Below, in pieces: positions 51,317 to 60,809 of a DNA stretch of 64,000 nt. The notes beneath the pieces are model-generated. The model saw nothing but the letters and a program-made list of their open reading frames with translations, was not told the origin of the DNA and did no database searches. Position numbers and translations under genes: made by a program. Numbering within the stretch: position 1 is the stretch's first letter; every line of letters starts with the position of its first letter. Origin of the DNA: Mesorhizobium sp. GTDB taxonomy: Bacteria; Pseudomonadota; Alphaproteobacteria; Rhizobiales; Rhizobiaceae. Location: contig SUGL01000007.1 in assembly GCA_004963905.1 (NCBI GenBank), positions 1-64,000 of the forward strand, written 5' to 3'.

Positions 51317-52693
51317 TCAGACCAGCGGCTTCAGCTCCTGGGCGATGGTCGGCAGAAGCTCCGAGACATTGGGGTGGATATGCATGGCGCGCGCCAGCGT
51401 CGAGATCGGCGCCTTGGCGTACATGAGGTCGAGCACCGAGTGGATCGCCTCGTCGCCGCCCGGGCCGAGGATCGAGCAGCCGAGGATTTCGCCGGTGTCG
51501 GCATCGGCCAGGATCCTCATGAAGCCCTGCGTCTCGCCCTTTTCGACGGCGCGGCCGACACGGGTCATCGGCCGCTGGCCGACGAGCGCCCGGCGGCCGG
51601 ATTTCTTCACCGCGGCCTCGGTCATGCCGCAGCGGCCGAGTGGCGGATCGATATAGAGCGCATAGGCCTCGATGCGGTCGCTCACCCGGCGCGGATCGTT
51701 GTCGAGCAGATTGGCGGCGACGATCTCGTAGTCGTTGTAGGAAGTATGGGTGAAGGCGCCCTTGCCGTTGCAGTCGCCCATCGCCCAGATGCCGGGCACG
51801 CTGGTGCGCAGCTGGTCGTCGACGACGATGTAGCCGCGCTGGTCGACTTCGACGCCGGCCTTGTCGAGGCCAAGGTCGTCGGTGTTGGGGACGCGGCCCA
51901 AGGCCAGCAGCACATGCGAGCCGACCGCCGGCGGCTTGCCGGTGGAGAAGGTGACGGCGATTTCATCGCCTTTCCTGGCGAAGGCTATGTCGTCGGCGCC
52001 GACATGGACGGCGATGCCCTCGTTTTCGAGGATCGACTGGATGGCGGCCGAGACATCCTCGTCCTCGCGGCCAGTCAGCCGCGGCGCTTTTTCGATCACC
52101 GTGACCTCGGAACCGAAACGGCGGAACATCTGCGCGAATTCGAGCGAGATGTAGCTGCCGCCGACGACGACGAGATGGCTGGGCAGCACATCGAGATCCA
52201 TCATCGAGGAATTGGTGAGATAGGGGACGTCGTCGATGCCGGGAAGGTCGGGCACCGATGCACGCCCGCCGGTGTTGAGGAAGATTTTTGGCGCGGTCAG
52301 CAGGTCGTCGCCGACGCGCACGGTATTTGCGGATTCGAAGCGGGCATGGCCGCGGTAGAGCGTGCATTTCTCCATGCCCGCGATCCAGGTTTCCAGCCCG
52401 GTGCGGGAAGCGCCCGATACTTTGTCTTTTCGCGCCTTGATTGCTCTGTAGTCGACGCCGACGGGGCCGCCGAGCGTCACGCCATAGTCGGCGGCACGGC
52501 GGGCAAGATGCGCGGCATAGGCGCTCGCCACCATCGTCTTGGTCGGGATGCAGCCGGTGTTGACGCAGGTGCCGCCGACCAGCTTGCGCTCGATCAGCGC
52601 TACGCTCATGCCGGCCGCAGTCAAGCGGCCGGCGAGCGGGGTGCCGGCCTGACCTGCGCCGATAATGATGGCGTCGAAGGCTTTCGCGCTCAT
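51317..52693 (-). CDS. FAD-dependent pyridine nucleotide-disulfide oxidoreductase (mercuric-reductase-like)
   Basis: 458 residues. FAD motif IIIGAGQAGTPLAGRL, redox disulfide GGTCVNTGCIPTKTM (Cys-x4-Cys), NAD motif VVVGGSYISLEFAQMFRRFG, FAD-binding GIWAMGDCNG and C-terminal HIHPNVSELLPTIAQ. No heavy-metal domain and no vicinal C-terminal cysteines for Hg, so a true mercuric reductase is unlikely; a thiol or metal-stress reductase is plausible. The start overlaps the DUF4126 stop. Confidence 0.87.
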   Translation of the reverse strand: MSAKAFDAIIIGAGQAGTPLAGRLTAAGMSVALIERKLVGGTCVNTGCIPTKTMVASAYAAHLARRAADYGVTLGGPVGVDYRAIKARKDKVSGASRTGLETWIAGMEKCTLYRGHARFESANTVRVGDDLLTAPKIFLNTGGRASVPDLPGIDDVPYLTNSSMMDLDVLPSHLVVVGGSYISLEFAQMFRRFGSEVTVIEKAPRLTGREDEDVSAAIQSILENEGIAVHVGADDIAFARKGDEIAVTFSTGKPPAVGSHVLLALGRVPNTDDLGLDKAGVEVDQRGYIVVDDQLRTSVPGIWAMGDCNGKGAFTHTSYNDYEIVAANLLDNDPRRVSDRIEAYALYIDPPLGRCGMTEAAVKKSGRRALVGQRPMTRVGRAVEKGETQGFMRILADADTGEILGCSILGPGGDEAIHSVLDLMYAKAPISTLARAMHIHPNVSELLPTIAQELKPLV

Positions 52694-53151
52694 GCGACCG
52701 CCGCCACGATGAGCAGGCCGCCGATGATCGCGACCGCGTCCTCGATGAAGGCCGCGGGTGGGTCCTTGCCGAACGCGGCGGCCAGTCTCGAACGGGCTTC
52801 CGCGCCGCCCAGCGTGCCGATGACCGCGCCGATCGCGCCGGCAATGAGGCCGCCGATGGTCGCGCCGCCGGTCGCACCGATCACCGCGCCGGTGAAGGCG
52901 CCCATGACGATGCGGGCGCCGAACTGCTGCGGGACCTTGCGGCTCGGCGTCGACGGCAACTGGTCGGTGACGAGCTCGACGATTGCCAAGATGGTGAAGA
53001 TGCCGACAGCGATCCAATGGCCCATGAAGCTCGCCCAGGTGCCGGCGACCGGCAGCCAGCCGAGCCAAGCGCCCCAGGCGACTGTCGCCGGCGCCGTCAT
53101 GGCGCGCAGGCCGGCAACCACGCCAATCAGCAATGCAAGAATGTAAAGCAT
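52690..53151 (-). CDS. DUF4126-family membrane protein
   Basis: 153 residues from ATG 53151 (GAGGGGG ribosome site); hydrophobic throughout (LYILALLIGVVAGLRAMTAPATVAWGAWLGWL) with glycine zippers (GAFTGAVIGATGGATIGGLIAGAIGAVIGTLGG). Function unknown. Translationally coupled (ATGA) to the oxidoreductase, suggesting a membrane partner of that enzyme. Confidence 0.82.
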   Translation of the reverse strand: MLYILALLIGVVAGLRAMTAPATVAWGAWLGWLPVAGTWASFMGHWIAVGIFTILAIVELVTDQLPSTPSRKVPQQFGARIVMGAFTGAVIGATGGATIGGLIAGAIGAVIGTLGGAEARSRLAAAFGKDPPAAFIEDAVAIIGGLLIVAAVA

Positions 53152-53234
53152 GATCGACCCCCTCAAATCCGGGACCTCGCACGACCCCGAGACGTCAGGC
53201 TAGCATAGGCCGGGCTTTTGGCCACGGCTTTTCC

Positions 53235-53341
53235 CTAAAGCGCGTCGCGATCTTCCAGGTTCGCTCCAAGCGCTTTAGGTTTTTTGATTTTGCGCATGTC
53301 TTTGTCCCGAGACCGGTTCCCACTTTCGGGCAACATGTTTC
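53235..53341. repeat. intergenic repeat family B, copy 3
   Basis: Full-length copy TAAAGCGCGTCGCG...GGGCAACATGTTTC between the divergent DUF4126 and acetyltransferase genes. The right end differs (GGCAACATGTTT), and no stop codon is overlapped. Confidence 0.85.
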
Positions 53342-53387
53342 AGGGGCGAATCGTGCTTTGGCAGCAGGCAGCATCGGAGGAGCGGCC

Positions 53388-53945
53388 ATGACGACGAGCG
53401 AGCGCATGAAGATGGCGGCGGGCGAATGGTACACTTGCCTCGACGCGGAGCTGGATGCGCTGCGCGTTGCCGCCCGCGACGCGGTGTTCGAGCACAACGG
53501 TCTGCCGCCCCGGCAGCGCGGCGACATAGGCCCGGCCTTGCGGGCGCTGCTGGGCGGCGCGGGCGAGGGGACCCGCATCGAGGCGCCGTTCCATTGCGCC
53601 TACGGCTTCAATTTGTTCCTCGGCGACGGCGTCTTCCTCAACACAGGCTGCACCATCCTCGATACGGCGCCGGTGCGGATCGGCAAGGGAACCCTGCTTG
53701 GTCCTAACGTGCAGATCTACTGCGCCGAGCATCATCGGGAGGCCGCCGGACGGCTTGCCGGACTGGAGATCGCCAAGCCGGTGACGATCGGCGACAATGC
53801 CTGGATCGGCGGCAGCGCGGTGATCCTCGCCGGCGTCAGCATCGGCGAAGGCGCCATCGTCGGGGCGGGCGCGGTGGTGACGCACGACGTGCCCGCCAAC
53901 ATGACAGCGGTCGGCAACCCGGCACGGGTGGTTACAAGAGGCTGA
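53388..53945 (+). CDS. LacA/Maa-type sugar O-acetyltransferase (hexapeptide repeat)
   Basis: 185 residues. N-terminal MKMAAGEWYTCLDAELDALR is the Maa/LacA helix, followed by a left-handed beta helix of hexapeptides (ILDTAPVRIGKGTLLGPNVQIYCAEH, VTIGDNAWIGGSAVILAGVSIGEGAIVGAGAVV). His in CAEHHREA is the usual catalytic residue. It acetylates sugars with acetyl-CoA; related rhizobial NodL acetylates Nod factors, but this assignment is not claimed. ATG 53388 has GGAGGAG. Confidence 0.9.
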   Translation: MTTSERMKMAAGEWYTCLDAELDALRVAARDAVFEHNGLPPRQRGDIGPALRALLGGAGEGTRIEAPFHCAYGFNLFLGDGVFLNTGCTILDTAPVRIGKGTLLGPNVQIYCAEHHREAAGRLAGLEIAKPVTIGDNAWIGGSAVILAGVSIGEGAIVGAGAVVTHDVPANMTAVGNPARVVTRG

Positions 53946-54918
53946 GCGCGTCCGATACCTGAGCGCCCCGGGAGAACTCGCGCCGATATTGCATCGGCGA
54001 GGTCCTGATCCGCGCGGCGAAATGCTGCCGCAGCGAAGTGGCGCTGCCGAAGCCGGCCTCGAAGGCCACCATATCCATCGACTTGTCCGTCTGTTCCAGC
54101 AGCCGCTGCGCCAGCGCCACGCGCTGGCCGGCCAGCCAGTCGCCGAAGCTGGTGCCGGTCGACTTCTGGAAGCGGCGCGTGAAGGTGCGGCGGGTAAGGC
54201 CCGCTGCTTCGGCGACGCTGTCCAGGCTGTGCGTGTCGCCGAGCGTCGCCCGCACCTCGTCCAAGGCCTTGGCGAAGCGGTCGGCGGTCGGCGTCGGCGC
54301 GAGCGGGCGTTCGATGAACTGGGCCTGTCCGCCTTGCCGATGCGGCGAAAGCACGACGTGGCGGGCAAGCCGAAGCGCTGCCTCGGCGCCATAGCGGGCG
54401 CGCACGATATGCAGGCAACAGTCCAGCCCGGCGGCGACGCCGGCGGAGGTGACGATGTCGCCGTCGTCGACGTAGAGCACGTCGGCATCGACGGCGATAT
54501 CGGGATGAAGGGTCTTGAGCTGATCGGTATAGGCCCAGTGCGTGGTCGCCTTGCGTCCCGCCAGCAGTCCAGCGGCGGCAATGGCGAAGGTGCCGAGGCA
54601 CAGGCCAACGATCAGCGCGCCACGTTCGTGTGCCCGTTGGAGCGCATCCTTGAGCGGAGCGGCCAGAGGCGCGTCGAGATCCTTCCAACTGGGGATGATG
54701 ACGATGTCGGCTTCGTCGAGCGCCGAAAGATCATGCGGGATCGAGATGGTCAAACCGGCATCGGTATGAATTGGCCCTTGTTCGGCCGCGCAGGCACGGA
54801 AGTCGAAGCGCGGCAGGCCGAGCTTGGTGCGGTCCGCGCCGAAGACCAGGCATGGCACGGAAAGATGAAAGGGGCTGATGCCGTCGAATGCGACGGCGGC
54901 GATGATCGGATTGTGCAT
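53932..54918 (-). CDS. GlxA-type AraC-family regulator with DJ-1/PfpI domain
   Basis: 328 residues. The N-terminal class I glutamine-amidotransferase-like domain contains LIVGLCLGTFAIAAAGLL (Cys in the nucleophile elbow). The C-terminal AraC helix-turn-helices are LDSVAEAAGLTRRTFTRRFQKSTGTSFGDWL and KSMDMVAFEAGFGSATSLRQHFAARIRTSPMQYRREF. It is divergent from the isochorismatase-like gene, its probable target. The 3' end overlaps the acetyltransferase stop. Confidence 0.92.
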   Translation of the reverse strand: MHNPIIAAVAFDGISPFHLSVPCLVFGADRTKLGLPRFDFRACAAEQGPIHTDAGLTISIPHDLSALDEADIVIIPSWKDLDAPLAAPLKDALQRAHERGALIVGLCLGTFAIAAAGLLAGRKATTHWAYTDQLKTLHPDIAVDADVLYVDDGDIVTSAGVAAGLDCCLHIVRARYGAEAALRLARHVVLSPHRQGGQAQFIERPLAPTPTADRFAKALDEVRATLGDTHSLDSVAEAAGLTRRTFTRRFQKSTGTSFGDWLAGQRVALAQRLLEQTDKSMDMVAFEAGFGSATSLRQHFAARIRTSPMQYRREFSRGAQVSDALSLL

Positions 54919-55045
54919 GGCAGACAAAATTGGGTTGCGGCAACAGTGTCCCAATTATTTCGAATAATGTCAATTGGGCCACTTTCTGCGAGTGGACATC
55001 CGGCCTAGCTTTGCGCCCATCAACCCGTTCGAAAGGAAAAAAGCC

Positions 55046-55687
55046 ATGTCAGCATCAGCCGCCCAGCCGCGCCGCGCGCTCGTCGTCGTCGATGTCCAGA
55101 ACGACTATGACGGCGGCAATCTCGCCATCCAGCATCCGCCCTTCGCTGACAGCGTCGCCAATGTGGCGCGCGCCATGGACGCCGCCACTGCTGCCGGCAT
55201 CAAGATCGTCGTCGTCAAGCAGATGGCGCCGGAATCAGCACCGTTCTTTGCCAAGGGCAGTCATGGCGGCGAGCTGCATCCCGAGGTCGCGAGGCGCGCG
55301 CGCGACCATTATGTCGAAAAGACGCTGCCTTCCGCCTTCACCGGCACGGACCTCGAGGACTGGCTGCGCGCCAACCACATCGATACGATCGCGGTCGTCG
55401 GCTACATGACGCATAATTGCGATCTGTCGACCATCATCCATGCCGTGCATATGGGTTTCGCCGTCGAGTTCCTTTCGGACGCCAGCGGTTCGGTGCCTTA
55501 CGCCAACAGTGCCGGCCACGCGTCCGCCGAGGACATCCATCGGGTGGTGAGCGTCGTGCTGCAGTCGCGCTTCGCCGCCGTGCTGAAGACCGCCGAATGG
55601 ATCGATTGCCTGAAGACCGGCGCCCTGCCGGAACGTGACACCATCTATGCGTCCAACCAGCGGGCGCTGGCACGTAACGCCGCCTAA
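55046..55687 (+). CDS. isochorismatase-family cysteine hydrolase
   Basis: 213 residues. Catalytic triad as in the family: Asp in VVVDVQNDY, Lys in YVEKTLPSAF, Cys in GYMTHNCDLSTI. The fold includes isochorismatases, nicotinamidases and amidohydrolases. Its target is unknown; YcaC- or nicotinamidase-like. GAAAGGAA precedes ATG. The stop TAA is the first part of repeat B copy 4. Probably regulated by the divergent GlxA-type gene. Confidence 0.88.
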   Translation: MSASAAQPRRALVVVDVQNDYDGGNLAIQHPPFADSVANVARAMDAATAAGIKIVVVKQMAPESAPFFAKGSHGGELHPEVARRARDHYVEKTLPSAFTGTDLEDWLRANHIDTIAVVGYMTHNCDLSTIIHAVHMGFAVEFLSDASGSVPYANSAGHASAEDIHRVVSVVLQSRFAAVLKTAEWIDCLKTGALPERDTIYASNQRALARNAA

Positions 55688-55789
55688 AGCGCGTCGCGAT
55701 TTTTCAGATTCGCCATGCGCTTTAGGTTTCCGATTTGACGCATGTCTTTGTCCCGAGACCGGTTCCCACTTTCGGGAGACATGCTTTAG
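55685..55789. repeat. intergenic repeat family B, copy 4
   Basis: A slightly shortened full copy: TAAAGCGCGTCGCG...GGGAGACATGCTTTAG. Its first three bases are the TAA stop of the isochorismatase-like gene. Confidence 0.88.
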
Positions 55790-55810
55790 ACCGGAGCCGC
55801 GTGAAACAAC

Positions 55811-55840
55811 AAGAGGCGCCGCAGCGATGCGGCGCCTCTT
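55811..55840. terminator. strong hairpin terminator-like element
   Basis: A 12-bp stem AAGAGGCGCCGC/GCGGCGCCTCTT with loop AGCGAT, preceded by AACAAC and followed by GCCTTAG. It lies after repeat B copy 4 and ends the isochorismatase-like transcript, or shields the following genes. Confidence 0.6.
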
Positions 55841-55947
55841 GCCTTAGCATGAAAATTCATGAGGCGCGTGACCCACTTCACAGAAGTCCAGCCGGCACTT
55901 CCAGAGAGTGATGCCGCATTGGTAAGCGCGGTTGGCCGGGGGCTGGA

Positions 55948-56163
55948 TTGGAAGCGCGCATTGCACGAACCGTGGTTGTCCTGACGCTTGCCGTCGGCGC
56001 CGCGCTGTTGCCGTGGCCCGCCTTCGCGCAAGTTCCTCCACACGCGCCAGGGACCATCTGCTTCACCCAATTCTTCTGGTGCTGGGCGCAGCCACCCGGG
56101 CCGCCCGGATATCCATGCGGGTGCCCGTCGCAATATGGCTACGTGCCCGGGGTTCTGGGCTAG
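55948..56163 (+). CDS. small secreted cysteine-containing protein
   Basis: 71 residues from TTG 55948. Signal peptide MEARIARTVVVLTLAVGAALLPWPAFA, then a short Pro/Gly/Cys-rich mature part (TICFTQFFWCWAQPPGPPGYPCGCPSQYGYV) with four cysteines. Likely periplasmic or extracellular. The downstream membrane protein starts 27 bp later on the same strand. Function unknown; the rather low complexity makes the call moderate. Confidence 0.55.
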   Translation: MEARIARTVVVLTLAVGAALLPWPAFAQVPPHAPGTICFTQFFWCWAQPPGPPGYPCGCPSQYGYVPGVLG

Positions 56164-56190
56164 CGACGCGATGAGTGAGAGCCGACGTCG

Positions 56191-57507
56191 ATGACCGCTC
56201 CTGTTGATCCTCTTGTGACCGGGCTGCTGAAAGACGCGAAGCTGGTGGCGGGCTATGGTCGCTATGGGGTCTTCAAGGACAATTCGCTGTTCGCGGCCAT
56301 TGGCGATGCCGAGAAGCTTGGCGATGTGACGGCCAGCCAGCCGGCGGTGGTCAATCTTCAGAAGGTCTTGAACGACTGTTCGGGTGTCGTGCCGTTTTCC
56401 ACGCTGGCGGCACTTCGCTCCGGGTGGTCGCCTGGCGACACCTCACGCAGAGCCGCGATAGCAACCTATTTGCTGGTGGCGCTGTCGGTGATCCTGATGG
56501 TGATCACAGGCAAGATGACATATGTCTACAACAGGGGTGTCTCCTTGAGCGCCGAGCTGCAAGACATAAACAAGGACAATTTCAGCGTTCGCTTCGGCCA
56601 GGCGGTGCGCCAGGTCTGGACGACGCAGAAGCAATTGCGATCGGCCGCATCGGGCGGCCTGTCGCAAAGCGACGTAAATCTTCTTGAGGATGTCTACTAC
56701 AACGCCGAGGACAGCCTTCATTTGCTCGACCAGCGCTTCGTCACCCTTTGGGCGAATTCCCAAAGCTTCATGACCCGAGAGGCGCGTTTCCCGATCTGGG
56801 GGATGCAATCGGCCTATTGCAAGGTGCAGTCGCTGGTGACTGCGGGCGCGACGGGCAATGGTCAGACCTACGATCCGCAGCAGGCGATCACAAACCAGCT
56901 CTGCAATCAGGAGGTGGCGTCGGCAAAGTCGGAATATGCGGGACCGGTGGGCGGGGCGCCGGGAGGGGGAAATCCAGCTTGCGCGCAACCCGGAAATCCC
57001 GCCGGCAAGGAGCCTGGCGGCGCCATGCCGGCAGGCACGAGCCCCGAGCTCGACGCGAACAGCGAGTATGAGGAGGCCACCCGCAGTCTTCAGTGCAGCG
57101 GCGTGATCACCCTTACCCCCAGTTCAATTTACATGATGACCGCGCAGATAGGAGGCCTCAACGCCGTCTTGAGCCCCTACGCGCTCTGGATACTGCCAGC
57201 ACTTTACGGAAGCCTGGGCGCCATCATGTTTCACATGCGCATGATCCTGAACCCGCTGCTGCCCAATCCGACATTGGCGCGACTGGTTCACAGGGTCGTC
57301 CTGGGAGCGCTGGCGGGCATGGTGCTGGCCTGGTTCCTGGGACCTGACACGAAGCTTGGCGGTCAGGCTTCGGCGATAGGCTTCAGCCTGTTCACCTTCG
57401 CCTTCCTGTTCGGCTTCAGCCTGGATATCTTCTTCACCCTCCTCGATCAGTTCGTCAGCATGTCGGTCGCAGGCATCAAGAAGTTCGGTTCCTCGACGGC
57501 GGCTTGA
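56191..57507 (+). CDS. membrane protein of unknown function
   Basis: 438 residues. One transmembrane helix near residues 91-108 (ATYLLVALSVILMVITGKM), a large middle part with coiled/helical and Gly/Pro-rich segments (GPVGGAPGGGNPACAQPGNPAGKEPGG), and a C-terminal cluster of three to four helices (ALWILPALYGSLGAIMF, VVLGALAGMVLAWFLG, GFSLFTFAFLFGFSLDIFF). No domain recognised. A rho-independent terminator follows. It may form a pair with the small secreted protein just upstream. Confidence 0.7.
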   Translation: MTAPVDPLVTGLLKDAKLVAGYGRYGVFKDNSLFAAIGDAEKLGDVTASQPAVVNLQKVLNDCSGVVPFSTLAALRSGWSPGDTSRRAAIATYLLVALSVILMVITGKMTYVYNRGVSLSAELQDINKDNFSVRFGQAVRQVWTTQKQLRSAASGGLSQSDVNLLEDVYYNAEDSLHLLDQRFVTLWANSQSFMTREARFPIWGMQSAYCKVQSLVTAGATGNGQTYDPQQAITNQLCNQEVASAKSEYAGPVGGAPGGGNPACAQPGNPAGKEPGGAMPAGTSPELDANSEYEEATRSLQCSGVITLTPSSIYMMTAQIGGLNAVLSPYALWILPALYGSLGAIMFHMRMILNPLLPNPTLARLVHRVVLGALAGMVLAWFLGPDTKLGGQASAIGFSLFTFAFLFGFSLDIFFTLLDQFVSMSVAGIKKFGSSTAA

Positions 57508-57525
57508 GGAATCCGGGCAAGCAAA

Positions 57526-57553
57526 AAGGGCGCCGCGGCAGCGCGGCGCCCTT
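57526..57553. terminator. terminator after the membrane-protein gene
   Basis: Stem AAGGGCGCCGC/GCGGCGCCCTT with a short loop, preceded by AAAAA. It ends the membrane-protein transcript at 57507; with the A-run on its left it could also act on the minus strand, after repeat A copy 6. Confidence 0.75.
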
Positions 57554-57577
57554 GATCATTCTCAGCTCGAAGAATGT

Positions 57578-57679
57578 CTAGAGCGTTTCACCGTTTCACG
57601 GAAACGGCGAACCGCTCTATCCCTTTATTTCGGCGCAATTCCGGACGGAAAACCGTTACACACTTTTCCTGGAATTGCT

Positions 57680-57684
<5 letters not shown>
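57578..57684. repeat. intergenic repeat family A, copy 6
   Basis: Full two-part copy: TAGAGCGTTTCACCGTTTC...GCGAACCGCTCTA and GCGCAATTCCGG...GGAATTGCTCTAG. The final CTA (57680-57682) is the fhs stop codon (TAG on the minus strand). Confidence 0.88.
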
Positions 57685-59359
<1,675 letters not shown>

Positions 59360-59669
59360 GACGGCTTTCCTCTGAAATGAGCGGTGGAGGGGAGGGCTTC
59401 GATCGCTGCATGATCGAAACGCCGCCCGGACGCAAGGGCATGTTCTAACCCTGTCGCTGTCACGGCGTCAACTTTCATGCAACTATGTTTCCTGTGAAGA
59501 AAGTTTACTGTTCCCGGGCCGACCTTGCCGGCGTCTTCGGCGCCCGGTCGTTGCGCCGTATAGAAGCCAGAGCGGGTGTCGCTCCGCCGTCTCAAAACAG
59601 CCGTGCAATACGCGAAAAGCGACAGAAGCGACGGCGCAAATCCGCCAGTGTCCGCCGGCGGCAGCAGCG
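59360..59669. other. intergenic region upstream of fhs
   Basis: 310 bp between the minus-strand fhs start and the stop of the next minus-strand gene. It should contain the fhs promoter and ribosome site (59365-59373). No gene, hairpin terminator or clear riboswitch-like fold is evident by eye. Confidence 0.5.
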
Positions 59670-60794
59670 TTATTGGCTGAGCACGTTGCTGATCTCGACC
59701 ATGTTGGAGCGCACGCGCAGGATATAGAAGCCCATGGTCGTCAGATGCGTCGGCAGCAGCCAGCCGTCCTCGCGTCCATTGGCGATGATGAAGGGCTGGA
59801 TGCGCAGCGCCGAGACGAACTGCGCGTCCATCGTGTCCCACAGGTTCTGCAGGTGCTTTTCCTTGATCACGCCCTCGAAGTCTGCCTGAGCGCCCTTCAT
59901 CAGCCCGTAATAGGCATAGAGCTGGCCGTAGGCGAACCAGAAGCGATCGTCGGCGCGGAAGTCGAACCAGCCGTCATTGTGGTTCTCGGCGCGCTCCTTG
60001 AGGATCGCCGAGGTCGAGCCGATGTCGCTGGCGATACGGTCGATATATTGCTTCAGATTGTCGGCGCGGGCGTCGAACGTCGCCTGGCAGGTGGCCAGCC
60101 GCGCATTGAAGGAGCGCAGCTTGCGCACCGCGTCGCGATAATAGCTCGGCGTCGGCGTCTTCGGGCCGAACGGGTTCAAGCCGAAATACCATGTGTATTC
60201 GTCGAATTGCAGATTGCCGCGCGCGTCCTGCAGGTCGCTGTCGATCTGCGAGGTCGTGCGCACGCGTCCGAGATTGTCGGCAAGTTCGGTCGCGGTGCGC
60301 CGCACCGCCTGGTTGATGCCACGCTGGAAAGAGGCCTTGTTGTCCATCCATGGCGTGTGGTCCCAGTCGATGCCGAACAAGCCGAGCTTGTAGAGTATCA
60401 TCGACGAGATCCAGGCATTCTGGTTGACATTGAAGTCGGTAAGATCGGCCGCCACCTGGGCGATCGCCGAGTTGCCGCAGGTCTTGGCCGTGTCGGTGCC
60501 GGCGCCGGCCGAAACCTGCTCGCCGGCCGACACGTTGCGCGTCTCGAAGGTGTATTTGTCGGGATAGTTCGGCTCGAAATTGTTCCACCACTGGGTGGCA
60601 TAGAAGAAATTGGCGTAAAGGCCGATCAGCACCAGGATGGCGAGGCCCACCACCGCCTTCAGGATCCAGCCGCGCTGCCCGTACCAGCGGCCGACCCACA
60701 TGAACGGCCACAGGATGATGCCGACGACGAAGCCGATGCCGCGGCCGATCCATTGGAAAATCCGGGTGAAGAAGTTCACGATCGGATCAAGCAT
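59670..60794 (-). CDS. DUF2333-family membrane-anchored protein
   Basis: 374 residues. N-terminal hydrophobic segments (WIGRGIGFVVGIILWPFMWVGRWY and GWILKAVVGLAILVLIGLYANFFYATQWW) place it in the inner membrane; the remainder is mostly periplasmic and helical. Conserved-looking NNFEPNYPDKYTFETRN and WFDFRADDRFWFAYGQLYAYYGLMKGA. Function unknown. It is third in the run AAA ATPase, DUF6638, DUF2333 on the minus strand, and starts 15 bp after DUF6638 stops. Confidence 0.82.
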   Translation of the reverse strand: MLDPIVNFFTRIFQWIGRGIGFVVGIILWPFMWVGRWYGQRGWILKAVVGLAILVLIGLYANFFYATQWWNNFEPNYPDKYTFETRNVSAGEQVSAGAGTDTAKTCGNSAIAQVAADLTDFNVNQNAWISSMILYKLGLFGIDWDHTPWMDNKASFQRGINQAVRRTATELADNLGRVRTTSQIDSDLQDARGNLQFDEYTWYFGLNPFGPKTPTPSYYRDAVRKLRSFNARLATCQATFDARADNLKQYIDRIASDIGSTSAILKERAENHNDGWFDFRADDRFWFAYGQLYAYYGLMKGAQADFEGVIKEKHLQNLWDTMDAQFVSALRIQPFIIANGREDGWLLPTHLTTMGFYILRVRSNMVEISNVLSQ

Positions 60795-60809
60795 GGCTCT
60801 CTTCACCCC

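Noticed and set aside
51317..52693. Mercuric reductase (MerA)
   Set aside because: No N-terminal heavy-metal domain and no C-terminal vicinal cysteine pair; only the general disulfide oxidoreductase class is supported.
52694..53182. N-terminal extension of the disulfide oxidoreductase
   Set aside because: It is an out-of-frame shadow of the DUF4126 gene; the FAD motif begins right after ATG 52693.
53388..53945. Nodulation acetyltransferase NodL
   Set aside because: LacA/Maa/NodL share one fold, and there are no other nod genes in the window.
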